NCBI RefSeq assembly: GCF_003986975.1
Contig: NZ_PIPO01000005.1
Span: forward strand, 62,001 to 126,000
Direction: 5' to 3'
From: Aliidiomarina soli
GTDB taxonomy: Bacteria; Pseudomonadota; Gammaproteobacteria; Enterobacterales; Alteromonadaceae
Length of the DNA stretch: 64,000 nucleotides
Part shown: positions 45,892-55,500 of the stretch, piece by piece
Numbering within the stretch: the stretch's first letter is position 1
Layout: each line of letters begins with the position of its first letter
The notes under the pieces: generated by a model
What the model saw: the letters and a program-made list of their open reading frames with translations, nothing else
Told to the model about the DNA's origin: nothing
Database searches by the model: none
Translations under genes and position numbers: made by a program

Positions 45892-47712
45892 ATGAAGCGG
45901 CAATACGTGCTGATTTTGGTCTGGCTACTAGCGTTAGGCTGGCCTGTCGGAGCCCATGCGACGTCTCAGCAACTTTGGCTCGAACCAATGAGCGAAACGG
46001 TTCTGCCGTTCGAGGTCACATACCTGCTTCACCGGGCTGCACGCCCTGATGCGGAATGGGTTAGGTTGAGTGAACTGGAACCAGCTCTGCGGCAAAACGA
46101 TGTTGATCTCACAGTCTTCTATATCAATGACCTACACAATAAACTGGTTATTCCTGATTCAAGGCGAGGCGACACGTATGTATTTGCTCAGATGATGCAG
46201 CGCATTGAGGCCCGCCGTCAGGAGGAGGGCGAGTTGGTATTGTTTTTCTCTGCAGGGGATGACCACACTGGCGAAGTATATGACGAACTGCTTGGTACCA
46301 CGCCAGACAACTTCATTGCGAGTCTGGCTTACCATACTTATAGTCATGCCAATCTGACAGCGGCAGTACTTGGTAATCATGAGTTTGATCGTGGTAGTCA
46401 GATCTTGAAAGCCAAGATTGAGAGTAATGCACGCTTTCCTTTGCTTTCAGCGAATTTGCAACAGTCAGCTGTGCTGTCACACCAACATTATGCCAGCGCA
46501 CTTATCGGAGAGTACCAAGGCGCGCGCATAGGCGTGGTCGGTTTGACCTCCTCAGAAGATACGAAAACTAACCAGGCGGATGACCCCGAGTTGTATCTCG
46601 CTCCCCAGCTTGATGCGCTAAGAACCGTGGCCTCTGAGCTCGAACCCCATGTAAACTTGCTTATTGCACTAACACATATTGGCTATAGCACGGATGTCGG
46701 TACCGACGACCGTGCTGTGGCAAATATGTTGGGCGAACTCTCAGTACCTGCGGTCGTGATTGGCGGACACTCACATACGTTACTTGAGCCAAACGCACAG
46801 GGACAAGTTGATGAAGCGCATATCGTAAATAATGTGCCTATTGTTCAGGCAGGTAGCTGGGGACGGTATTTGGGCGAATTACAGCTAACGCTTGCGCAGC
46901 ATGACAGCCTGTTGCAGATCCGATCAAACCAGCTCCATGCAATAAGGGAAAATGTAAACAGCGGTGCACAGGTGGCTAGCGAATTTCAGCAACAGATTAT
47001 AGCGCCCGTGTTGGCTAGCTTAGATGAGGTATTGAATGAGACTTTGACCGTCGCCGACGATAATGATGCGTTAAGCACTGATACCACGTTGGCTCAGCGG
47101 TACAGAGCTGAAACCGCTATCGCAAACGTGATTACAGACGCAGTGGCTGAGCGTCTGGCCGTTGATGTTGCGGCGGTTAACGCATCTGGCATTTTGGCAG
47201 GGGTAGAACCAGGGCAGGCAATTAATTTCAACGATTGGTTCCAGGTGATGCCATATGCTGATGTTATACATATTGTAGAGCTGACACCCAGCCAGCTAAA
47301 GCACATTGTTGAGAGTAATGCGCAACGACTGGTGCGCAATGAAGAAGCGAATGAATTTGATTTAACAGATTTTGTGTCACGAGGCTTTGTTCACTTTTCC
47401 AGTGCATTGCGATACCGGGTAAGAGAGGAAGACAGTGGTGTCAGTGAAGTTACTTTGCACGGTAAGCGGCTTGAGGATTACGATCCGGATCATGTTATTA
47501 AGCTCGCCCTGGGAGACTATATTGTTAATGGCAATCAGGGCTGGCGCGGTGAGATTATAGGTGAACGTTTACCGGATACCATCATTGGTTATGATATGAC
47601 ACAGCACGCTACATTCAATACTGGACTATTATTGCGCAACGAGGTCACGCAGTACCTGCGCTCGCAATCTAGGCTTGACGCTGTCGTCGATCAGCGATTG
47701 CAGGTGGACTAA
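45892..47712 (+). CDS. Periplasmic bifunctional metallophosphatase/5'-nucleotidase
   Basis: 606 aa from ATG 45892 (AAAGGTGAT upstream; upstream ATG at 45850 rejected as it lies before the SD). Signal peptide ~1-23 (ALGWPVGAHA). Metallophosphatase domain with YINDLHNK, AGDDHTG, GNHEFDRG, LTHIG and GGHSHTLLEP, giving the two-metal site; one change: the second motif is GDDHTG rather than the common GDxxxG. 5'-nucleotidase C-terminal domain (~390-570) with NASGILAGVEPG, FNDWFQVMPYADVIHIVELT. Should release phosphate and nucleosides from nucleotides. Candidate Pho box just upstream. Confidence 0.92.
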   Translation: MKRQYVLILVWLLALGWPVGAHATSQQLWLEPMSETVLPFEVTYLLHRAARPDAEWVRLSELEPALRQNDVDLTVFYINDLHNKLVIPDSRRGDTYVFAQMMQRIEARRQEEGELVLFFSAGDDHTGEVYDELLGTTPDNFIASLAYHTYSHANLTAAVLGNHEFDRGSQILKAKIESNARFPLLSANLQQSAVLSHQHYASALIGEYQGARIGVVGLTSSEDTKTNQADDPELYLAPQLDALRTVASELEPHVNLLIALTHIGYSTDVGTDDRAVANMLGELSVPAVVIGGHSHTLLEPNAQGQVDEAHIVNNVPIVQAGSWGRYLGELQLTLAQHDSLLQIRSNQLHAIRENVNSGAQVASEFQQQIIAPVLASLDEVLNETLTVADDNDALSTDTTLAQRYRAETAIANVITDAVAERLAVDVAAVNASGILAGVEPGQAINFNDWFQVMPYADVIHIVELTPSQLKHIVESNAQRLVRNEEANEFDLTDFVSRGFVHFSSALRYRVREEDSGVSEVTLHGKRLEDYDPDHVIKLALGDYIVNGNQGWRGEIIGERLPDTIIGYDMTQHATFNTGLLLRNEVTQYLRSQSRLDAVVDQRLQVD

Positions 47713-47791
47713 GCTCATCCAAACTTGGCGGTTTCTTTGTGGCGACTAAGATAGACTATTAACGCAGTCAGGCACTTCAAGGAGAACGCAA

Positions 47792-48826
47792 TTGTTGAAC
47801 CCGGAAAGCTGGACACTGTTGCAGGCTGTGATGGTGTTTCTATTCTGTGTGCTGGTAATTGGGATTGCCGGCACCCGGATCACGCGTGTGGTTGACCAAC
47901 TGGCTGACCGCACGGGTATTGGTGAAGCGGCTGCGGGAGCTGTGTTGCTTGGTGGTAGTACCTCGATTGGCGGCTCGGTATTGTCGGTGACGGCGGCCTG
48001 GAATGGGCATCCGGAACTGGCGGTCAGTAATGCCTTAGGTGGTATTGCGGTACAGACGTTCTTTCTGGCGGTGGCGGATATGATCTACCGGCGCGCCAAC
48101 CTTGAGCATGCGGCGGCGTCGGCGCCCAATATGATGCAAAACGGTCTGCTTATCCTGCTGCTGTCGGTGATATTGATGACGCCGTTACTGCCGGATGTCA
48201 CTATTTGGGGGATCCACCCGGTCACACCCTTGCTCTTTATTACCTATGTCTATGGTATTTACCTGGTGCAGGGGGCGCGTAACATGCCCATGTGGGCGCC
48301 GACCAAAACCAGGGAAACCCGTGAAGATACCCCGGATGACACCACCCGCATGCCGTCGCCAGCGCGTCTGTGGGGAGAATTTACAGTGTTACTGGTAGTG
48401 CTTGGTTTTGCCGGTTGGACACTGGAACCTTCGGCCACCGTTATCGCCGCACAAACCGGCTTAACTCAGACCATCGTCGGTGTCTTATTGACCGCGGTGA
48501 GCACCTCGATACCTGAGCTGGTCACTTCAATCGCGGCGGTACGGCGCGGCGCACTGACCCTGGCAGTTAGCGGTATCATCGGTGGCAACGCGTTCGATAC
48601 CTTGTTCACCGCGGCCTCGGATGTGGCCTACCTTGGTGGCTCGATTTATCACACCATGACTGATGCTACCTTGTTCTGGGTATGTCTTACTCTGGTCATG
48701 TCAGCGGTGCTGATGATGGGGCTGATTCGTCGTGAACGTTCCGGACCAGGCCGCATTGGCCTGGAGAGTGTGCTGATTCTGCTGCTCTACCTTGGTGGCG
48801 TCTGGTTGTTGCTAAGTCAGCTCTGA
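47792..48826 (+). CDS. CaCA-family sodium/calcium exchanger-like protein
   Basis: 344 aa with ~10-11 membrane helices. The two inverted ion-binding repeats are visible: GAAVLLGGSTSIGGSVLSVTAAW with SNALGGIAVQTFF in the first half, and LLTAVSTSIPELVTSIAAVRRGALTLAVSGIIGGNAFDTLF in the second. The first repeat is weaker: the usual G(N)SxxE Glu is replaced (TSIGGSVLS), while the second keeps SIPE. A hydrophilic loop lies at ~165-190. TTG start (47792, or 47795) with AAGGAG eight to ten bases upstream. Transported cation uncertain. Confidence 0.82.
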   Translation: MLNPESWTLLQAVMVFLFCVLVIGIAGTRITRVVDQLADRTGIGEAAAGAVLLGGSTSIGGSVLSVTAAWNGHPELAVSNALGGIAVQTFFLAVADMIYRRANLEHAAASAPNMMQNGLLILLLSVILMTPLLPDVTIWGIHPVTPLLFITYVYGIYLVQGARNMPMWAPTKTRETREDTPDDTTRMPSPARLWGEFTVLLVVLGFAGWTLEPSATVIAAQTGLTQTIVGVLLTAVSTSIPELVTSIAAVRRGALTLAVSGIIGGNAFDTLFTAASDVAYLGGSIYHTMTDATLFWVCLTLVMSAVLMMGLIRRERSGPGRIGLESVLILLLYLGGVWLLLSQL

Positions 48827-48840
48827 TTTGTATTGGTGTA

Positions 48841-48868
48841 TTGCTTTTGTTGCTCCAGGGGGTATAGT
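48841..48868 (+). promoter_or_regulatory. Candidate promoter of the metal-efflux operon
   Basis: TTGCTT (48841-48846) and TATAGT (48863-48868), 16 bp apart, 26 bp before the first start codon of the operon. The spacer is not lengthened as in MerR/CueR-type promoters. No metal-regulator gene is in the window. Confidence 0.45.
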
Positions 48869-48894
48869 GGCAAAACTACTCATAGGAGCTTTCG

Positions 48895-49311
48895 ATGCGT
48901 TTCTGGATCGTGCTAATGACAATATGTTCGCTGCTCAGTCTGCCTTTTTCAGGCAGTATGGCGGCTGATACTGTCCATCACAGCAACGACCACAGCAACG
49001 AAATGCACGCCATGTCTGAACACGATCAGCATGAGTCTGCGTCGGCAACCGAAGACGGCGAACATTGTCCTCAGAGCATGCCTGTCACTGAAGTCGCTGA
49101 TGACTGCTGTGACGATAACGCCAACGGACCTGAGTGTGGCAGTTGCCCGCCTGATTGTGGCCATTGCGCGATGTCTGATCACGGATCTTGCGCTGCCCTT
49201 ACGATGCAGCAAACCTTTGCCCAGTCGGTTATCAACTCGGCTGTAGTGAGTACCTCCTCGTTTTACCAACTCTTATCGGGGCAACCCACACCACCACCTA
49301 TTATTTCCTGA
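48895..49311 (+). CDS. Cys/His-rich periplasmic protein heading the Cu/Ag efflux operon
   Basis: 138 aa. Signal peptide ~1-24 (SLPFSGSMA/AD). The mature part begins with a His/Met-rich run (VHHSNDHSNEMHAMSEHDQH) and has eight Cys (ECPQ-type HCP, DDCCDD, PECGSCPPDCGHCAMSDHGSC), clearly a metal-binding sequence. It resembles the short secreted proteins placed before CusC/CzcC genes in marine proteobacteria, but I know no characterised homologue. A role as periplasmic Cu/Ag buffer or sensor is inferred. 70 bp upstream of the outer-membrane channel gene. Confidence 0.75.
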   Translation: MRFWIVLMTICSLLSLPFSGSMAADTVHHSNDHSNEMHAMSEHDQHESASATEDGEHCPQSMPVTEVADDCCDDNANGPECGSCPPDCGHCAMSDHGSCAALTMQQTFAQSVINSAVVSTSSFYQLLSGQPTPPPIIS

Positions 49312-49381
49312 TTCCGACATTTAGGTTCCGGTCGTTCGCCTAGTCGCGCGCCGGTTATGTTGAGAATGCAGGAGATATTGC

Positions 49382-50725
49382 ATGTCATTTTTTACCCGCA
49401 CAGCCCGTTTAACGGTGGCTGTTGCCACGCTTACCCTGGCAGCTTGCGCTAGTTATAGTCCCAATTATGAGGCGCTGGACCAACAGGTTCGCGCTGAATC
49501 TGCACCGCTTCCGGTGGATGCGGATATTGCTGAGCTTATCCGCTATGCCCAGCGCCACCACCCTGCGGTACTTGCCGCCGAGGCTCGTCTTGAACGCGCC
49601 CGTGCGGGTTCTGTCGCTGCTGGTGCGTTTGCTGACCCGCAGTTAAGTATCAGTCAGGGCCTGAATGACGCCGATTATCAAACCTTAGGGCTGTCCCAGG
49701 AAATTCCGGTGTTTGGGCGCCGCGGAATGAGCATTGAACAGGCCCGTACTGCTGAACGAGCTGCCCAGGCCCGCTTGGTCGAAGTCAAAGCCGACCTTGC
49801 TGCGAATGTGGTGCAGGCATTCAGTGAATATCTCTATGTGGGCGAAAATCAGCGATTGCAGGGCGATTTAGTTCAGTTGCTGGAGCAATTTACCGCAGTC
49901 GCTGAACGCAGCTACGCAGCTGGGTCGGTGAGTATGCCGGACTTACTGCGGGCGCAGAACGCGCTGGATGAAGCGCGTAGTGATTATCAGAACCTTGACG
50001 CTATGCTGTTTTCGCAACGTGCCCGCCTGAACTCGGCCCTTGGTCGTGATGCCCGCACTGAAATTGAGGGCGACTATTCACTTATCCAGTCACATCGTGA
50101 ATTTGCTCGCTTGCCAGCACCTGCGGATGAACTCTACGCCCTGCTAAAAGAACAGAATCCTGCCTTACTGGCCAGCCGCTTTGAAGTGGAAAGCATGCTG
50201 GTTGGGCAGGATTTAGCAGACAGCGCCGGATTACCAAGACTGATGGTGGGTGCCGAGTACATGAACACAGCCATGGCGTCAGACACCATCGTCGGTATGG
50301 TCTCGGTGTCGCTGCCCATCTGGCGCTCAAATTACCGCGCCCAGCGTGATGCCGCGAAAGCCGATGTAGAAACCGGTATACAGCAGCTGCGGGCGGCAGA
50401 GCTCGAGGTACAGGCTGAACTTAGTATGGCGCTTTATCAGTGGCGGGAAGCAGAGCGGAATCGTGAACTCTACGGTGACGTGCTGGTTGCCCGCTCTGAA
50501 CAGGCTGTCGCTACCACCTTAAGTAACTACCAGAACGGCAATGCCGGGTTTACCGATGTGATTACCAGTCAGCGTGAGTGGTTAAGCTTTGCGCTGGCGC
50601 ATCGTCGGGCGCTTGCCAATCAACTTGCCGCCGTTGCCACCATCCATGCACTTATCCCAGCAAGTCTTTCAGAGACTGCGCCTGCCGCTACGCAAGACAA
50701 CAAGGTTGAGGTTGACCATGAATAA
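49382..50725 (+). CDS. cusC: TolC-family outer-membrane lipoprotein channel (CusC/CzcC-like)
   Basis: 447 aa. Lipoprotein signal with lipobox LAAC (Cys ~22). Two OEP repeats of helical hairpins: AELIRYAQRHHPAVLAAEARLERARAG..., DPQLSISQGL, GLSQEIPVFGRRGMSIEQARTAERAAQARL, then EIPLW-type SVSLPIWRSNYRAQRDAAKADVETG. Outer-membrane exit duct of an RND heavy-metal pump. Its end overlaps the adaptor gene by 8 bp. Confidence 0.9.
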   Translation: MSFFTRTARLTVAVATLTLAACASYSPNYEALDQQVRAESAPLPVDADIAELIRYAQRHHPAVLAAEARLERARAGSVAAGAFADPQLSISQGLNDADYQTLGLSQEIPVFGRRGMSIEQARTAERAAQARLVEVKADLAANVVQAFSEYLYVGENQRLQGDLVQLLEQFTAVAERSYAAGSVSMPDLLRAQNALDEARSDYQNLDAMLFSQRARLNSALGRDARTEIEGDYSLIQSHREFARLPAPADELYALLKEQNPALLASRFEVESMLVGQDLADSAGLPRLMVGAEYMNTAMASDTIVGMVSVSLPIWRSNYRAQRDAAKADVETGIQQLRAAELEVQAELSMALYQWREAERNRELYGDVLVARSEQAVATTLSNYQNGNAGFTDVITSQREWLSFALAHRRALANQLAAVATIHALIPASLSETAPAATQDNKVEVDHE

Positions 50726-52547
50726 GAAAAATCCAGTGACGGTGATTGCCGTTATTTTTGTCGTGATTGTGCTTGGCGCGACGGCGCTTGGACTGTCCTT
50801 TCAGACTCCTCACCAGGACGACCATGACCACAGTCAGGAGACCGCGGCTAGTGAGTATTTACACCAGCATGGCGAGGATCAGGAACAGGAATATACCTGC
50901 TCCATGCACCCGAACTTTCGCTCAACCGATCCGAATGAGCGCTGCCCGATTTGCGGCATGGAGCTTATTCCCGTCACCACCAGTGCAGCGCGTGACGATG
51001 ACCTGACACGCATTGAGTTTACTGGCCGCAGCCTGGCACTGCTTGATCTTCAAACCTACGTGGTGCAACGGGGAAGCGCGAGTGCACAACTGCGGATGAT
51101 AGGCTCACTGGAATTTGATGAACGTTCGCTCACGGCTATTAGTGCCTGGACAGGCGGGCGGATCGAGAACCTGTATGTGAACTTTACCGGGGACTACGTT
51201 GAGGCTGGTGAGCCATTGGTTGAACTCTATAGTCCTGAATTGTACGTCGCCCAGCAGGAATTACTTCAGGCCTACAATCAGGCCCAACGCGACGCGCCTG
51301 GTTTCCTGGCCGACTCGAATCAAACCACCCTGCGCGCGTCACGCGAACGTTTACGTTTGCTCGGCCTTACCAGTACACAAATCGAGAAAATTATTGAAAG
51401 CGGTGAAGCCAGCGACCGGATCACCATTTATGCGCCAACAGCAGGGCTGGTGGTGACACGCAATGTGTCGCAGGGGGATTACGTAAACACCGGCGACACG
51501 GTGCTCGAACTAGCGGACGGGGATCAGCTGTGGGCGGTGTTCGAGTTGTTTGAACGTGACCTGCAGTATATTGAGGTGGGCCAGCAGCTTGAGTTTGACC
51601 TGCGCGCGTCCAATGAGCGGATCGAGGGGGTTGTCGAATCCCTGGGCCCACGTATCGATGCAGAGCGTCGCACCCGCGAAGTTCGGGTTGCTATTAGCGG
51701 CAGTGAGCATTCTCTGACCGCGGGGTCTTTTGTGCGCGCACTGGTGAATGTTGAAGTCGATGACGTGATGACAATTCCGGCCTCAGCGCCGCTGTTAACG
51801 GGTGACCGAGCCGTTGTCTATGTACGGGTGAGTGAAGACAGCAGTGAATTTGAAGCGCGCAATGTAGAAATAGGCCGCAAGCTTGGTGACAGTTATGAAG
51901 TGCTAAGCGGGCTTGCTGAAGGCGACCATGTGGTTAGCCGCGGAGCATTCCGCATCGACAGCGAACTGCAACTACGTGGACGCCCAAGCATGATGGCGCC
52001 GCAGGGTGGCGGAGCCGTGGGCCATGATCACGGCAATGGCGAGAGCGCTGGGTCAGAACAGCAAGTGACTCATGAGCAACATCAAGAATCAGCAGCACCA
52101 ACAGGCGAAAACCTGCAGTTAGGCGACCTGCCGCGACATTACTTCGCTATGTGGGACGCCTTGCATAACGATGATCTGGAAGCATGGCAGAGCGCCGCTA
52201 CAGACTTTTACCAGTTCGCTGATACAATTCGCTGGCCCCATAACATGCACGACCTGCATGCTGAATTAAGCACTGGCGCGGGCCATGCCCACCACGTCGA
52301 TAGTCTGGATCGGGCGCGCGAACTGTTTCAGCTCCACTCCCAGGCGATGATAGCCCTGGCGCGGGCTGATTACCTTGAAGTGAATGCTTACCTGATGTTC
52401 TGCCCGATGGCCTTTGACAACCAGGGCGCTTACTGGCTGCAGCCGGATAACCGTCTGCTGAACCCCTACTTTGGCGGCAGTATGTTGCGCTGCGGCGACC
52501 GCGTAGAAAGCTTTGAAGCGGGCCATGACAGCCACGGAGGTCACTAA
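50718..52547 (+). CDS. cusB: RND efflux adaptor (CusB-like) with heavy-metal-binding and DUF3347 modules
   Basis: 609 aa from ATG 50718, inside the cusC end. Signal-anchor helix ~7-27, His-rich stretch (QDDHDHSQ), then the small heavy-metal-binding motif with C61, H64, C76 and C79 (YTCSMHP, CPICGMEL). Membrane-fusion domains follow: SAWTGGRIENLYVNFTGDYVEAGEPL, hairpin ~190-250, beta-barrel IYAPTAGLVVTRNVSQGDYV. A His-rich linker (~430-470) leads to a C-terminal DUF3347 domain (~475-600) with FCPMAF, AYWLQPDNRLLNPYFGGSML, CGDRV. The DUF3347 fusion is longer than E. coli CusB (407 aa). Confidence 0.88.
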   Translation: MNKKNPVTVIAVIFVVIVLGATALGLSFQTPHQDDHDHSQETAASEYLHQHGEDQEQEYTCSMHPNFRSTDPNERCPICGMELIPVTTSAARDDDLTRIEFTGRSLALLDLQTYVVQRGSASAQLRMIGSLEFDERSLTAISAWTGGRIENLYVNFTGDYVEAGEPLVELYSPELYVAQQELLQAYNQAQRDAPGFLADSNQTTLRASRERLRLLGLTSTQIEKIIESGEASDRITIYAPTAGLVVTRNVSQGDYVNTGDTVLELADGDQLWAVFELFERDLQYIEVGQQLEFDLRASNERIEGVVESLGPRIDAERRTREVRVAISGSEHSLTAGSFVRALVNVEVDDVMTIPASAPLLTGDRAVVYVRVSEDSSEFEARNVEIGRKLGDSYEVLSGLAEGDHVVSRGAFRIDSELQLRGRPSMMAPQGGGAVGHDHGNGESAGSEQQVTHEQHQESAAPTGENLQLGDLPRHYFAMWDALHNDDLEAWQSAATDFYQFADTIRWPHNMHDLHAELSTGAGHAHHVDSLDRARELFQLHSQAMIALARADYLEVNAYLMFCPMAFDNQGAYWLQPDNRLLNPYFGGSMLRCGDRVESFEAGHDSHGGH

Positions 52548-52549
52548 TT

Positions 52550-55500
52550 ATGACCAACTGGCTATTACAAAATAAGTTGGTCGTTGGCTTACTGGCGGTG
52601 ATTGTTGTGGTCGCCGGTATTCTGGTCGCCCCCTTTAACTGGGACACCGGGATGCCGCGTTCACCGGTGGCCGTAGATGCCATTCCTAATATCGGCGAGA
52701 ACCAGCAGATCGTCTATACCGAGTGGCCAGGGCGCTCGCCGCAGGACGTCGATGACCAGATAAGCTACCCCTTGTCGGTGCAAATGATGGGGGTGCCCGG
52801 GGTTAAGGACGTGCGGACCTTGTCGATGTTTGGTTTTTCCAGCATTGCGGTCATTTTCAACGACGATGTGGAATTTTACTGGTCACGCTCGCGCCTGCTG
52901 GAGAAACTCAGCAGTTTGCCTCCCGGCACTTTGCCTGATGGTGTGCAACCGGCATTGGGGCCGGATGCGACAGGCCTCGGCCAGGTATATTTATATACCT
53001 TGGAAGGGCGCGACCCGCAGGGGAACCCGATTGGTGGCTGGGACTTAGACGAACTGCGTTCGGTGCAGGACTGGTATTTGCGCTATGCGCTGCTCGCTGC
53101 AGAAGGTATTTCTGAAGTCGCCTCGGTGGGCGGCTATGTCCGCGAATACCAGATTGATGTCGACCCCGACGCCCTGCGCTATTACGACGTGACCCTTGAA
53201 CAGGTAATGACCGCCGTTCAGCAATCGAATCTGGACATAGGCGCGCGTACCACCGAGATCAATCAGGTGGAATACATTGTGCGCGGGGTTGGTTTTATTG
53301 AGTCGCTGGAAGACATTGAACGTGCCGTGGTGCGTTTAGCCAGTGACAACTCGCCGATACTGGTATCCGATGTGACAACGGTTGGTTTTGGCCCGGCGGA
53401 GCGTCGCGGCGCTCTGGATGTTGCTGGTGCTGAAGCGGTTGGTGGCGTGGTCACCGTACGCGAAGGCTTTAACCCACTGGAAGCAATCGAAAATACCAAA
53501 GAACGCATCGCCGAAGTGGCGTCGAGTATGCCGGCGCGTGCAGTGATTGACTGGGACGCGGTGACTCCACAACAGGTCAGCGAGTTTGCAGCCAGTCAGC
53601 AGTTGCCGGATTACCAAACCGGAACGCTTAACTTTGATGATGAGAGTCAGAGTGCCTGGTCTGAATGGTTGCAGGCGCACCCGCAGGACAGCTGGCCTGA
53701 CTGGATAAACCTGAGTCAGATCAATGTGGTGCCGTTTTATGACCGCTCGACGCTGATCATGGAAACCTTAGGCACCCTGGATGACGCGCTGGCTCAGCAG
53801 CTATTGGTGACCACCGCCGTGGTCATGATCCTGCTGTTGCATCTGCGCTCGGCCATTACCGTCGCGACCATGCTGCCGCTGGCGGTATTGATGACCTTTA
53901 TTGGCATGCGGGTCCTTGGCGTTGAAGCCAATATTGTGGCGTTAGCGGGCATTGCGATTGCCATCGGTACCATTGTCGATATGGGGATTATTGTCGCCGA
54001 CAATATTTTAAGGCTGCGTAAACAGTTCCCGGATACCGAAATCGGCGCCATTATTCAGCGCGGTACGAAAGAAGTGGGGCCGGCAGTGCTGACCGCGATT
54101 GCGACCACAGTGATAAGCTTCCTGCCAGTTTTCACCATGACAGGCGCTGAAGGTAAACTCTTCACCCCTCTGGCCTACACCAAAACTTTAGTGCTGCTGT
54201 CCGCGGTGTTGCTGGCGCTGGTGGTGGTACCTGTGATGTTGCGGCTGTTACTCAGCGACCGTCTGCGTAAGCTCGATGCCTGGCTTGAGGCGCGGCGCAA
54301 GGCCTACCAGATTGCCTATGTGGTGCTTACTCTGGTGGTGCTGATTGTACTGGCTAATTTATGGGAGCCCTTAGGCCCTGCCGCCGGAACGGTGCGTAAC
54401 CTGCTCTTCGTGGTCATATTGTTTGCTGCTGTGGTAGGTAGTTTTGCGCTGATTATTCGCTTCTATGAACCCATGTTGCGCTGGTGCCTGCGCTTTAAAG
54501 CCGCATTTTTAGCGCTGCCGGTACTGGTGATTGTAGCGGGGCTTGCCACGGTTCCCGGTTTAGGGCGTGAGTTTATGCCGTCGCTTGATGAAGGGTCCTT
54601 TCTGCTGATGCCTACGACTATGCCACATGCATCAATTGGCGAAGCGCTGGATGTATTGAGCCAGCAGGACAAAGCGATAGCAGCGATCCCGGAAGTGGAC
54701 TCGGTGGTGGGAAAAATTGGCCGCGCGGAAACGGCGCTCGACCCGGCGCCAGTGTCGATGATCGAAACCATCATTAACTACAAAAGTGAGTTCCGTACTG
54801 ATGAAAATGGCCGTCGACTTAACTTCAGAACCGATGCGGACGACAATTTTGTTCGCGACGCTGACGGTGAGTTAATCGAAGATCGGCGCGGCAGACCATA
54901 CCGTCAATGGCGCGACCATATCCAAAGCCCAGCCGATATCTGGACTGAAATCACTGCGGCTGCGGAAGTGCCCGGGGTGACCTCAGCCCCGCGTCTGCAA
55001 CCGATCGAAACCCGCCAGCTGATGTTACAAACCGGCATGCGGGCGTCGATGGGGGTCAAAGTCCAGGCTCCGGATTTGGAAACCCTGGAGCAGGCGGCTA
55101 TCGATATTGAACGGGTGCTACGCGGTTCTGATGGAGTCAATGCAGCTTCAGTCAGTGCTGAGCGTGTGGTCGGCAAGCCCTATTTGGAAATCAATCTGTT
55201 GCGCGACCAGATAGCCCGTTATGGGCTCAGTGTTGAGACGGTGCAAAACACCATTGCTGCCGCACTGGGCGGGGTTGAAGTAACTCGCAGCATTGAAGGA
55301 CGTGAACGCTATCCGATTCGCGTGCGCTATCAGCGTGAGCGGCGTGACGATATTGAGGCGATGTACGAGAGCCTGATCACGGCCGCTAACGGGGCTCAGA
55401 TACCCTTGTCTGAGGTGGCTGAAATTACCTACACTCGTGGCCCTCAGATGATCCGGTCAGAAAATACCTTCCTCACTGCTTATGTCACCTTTGGTTCCGT

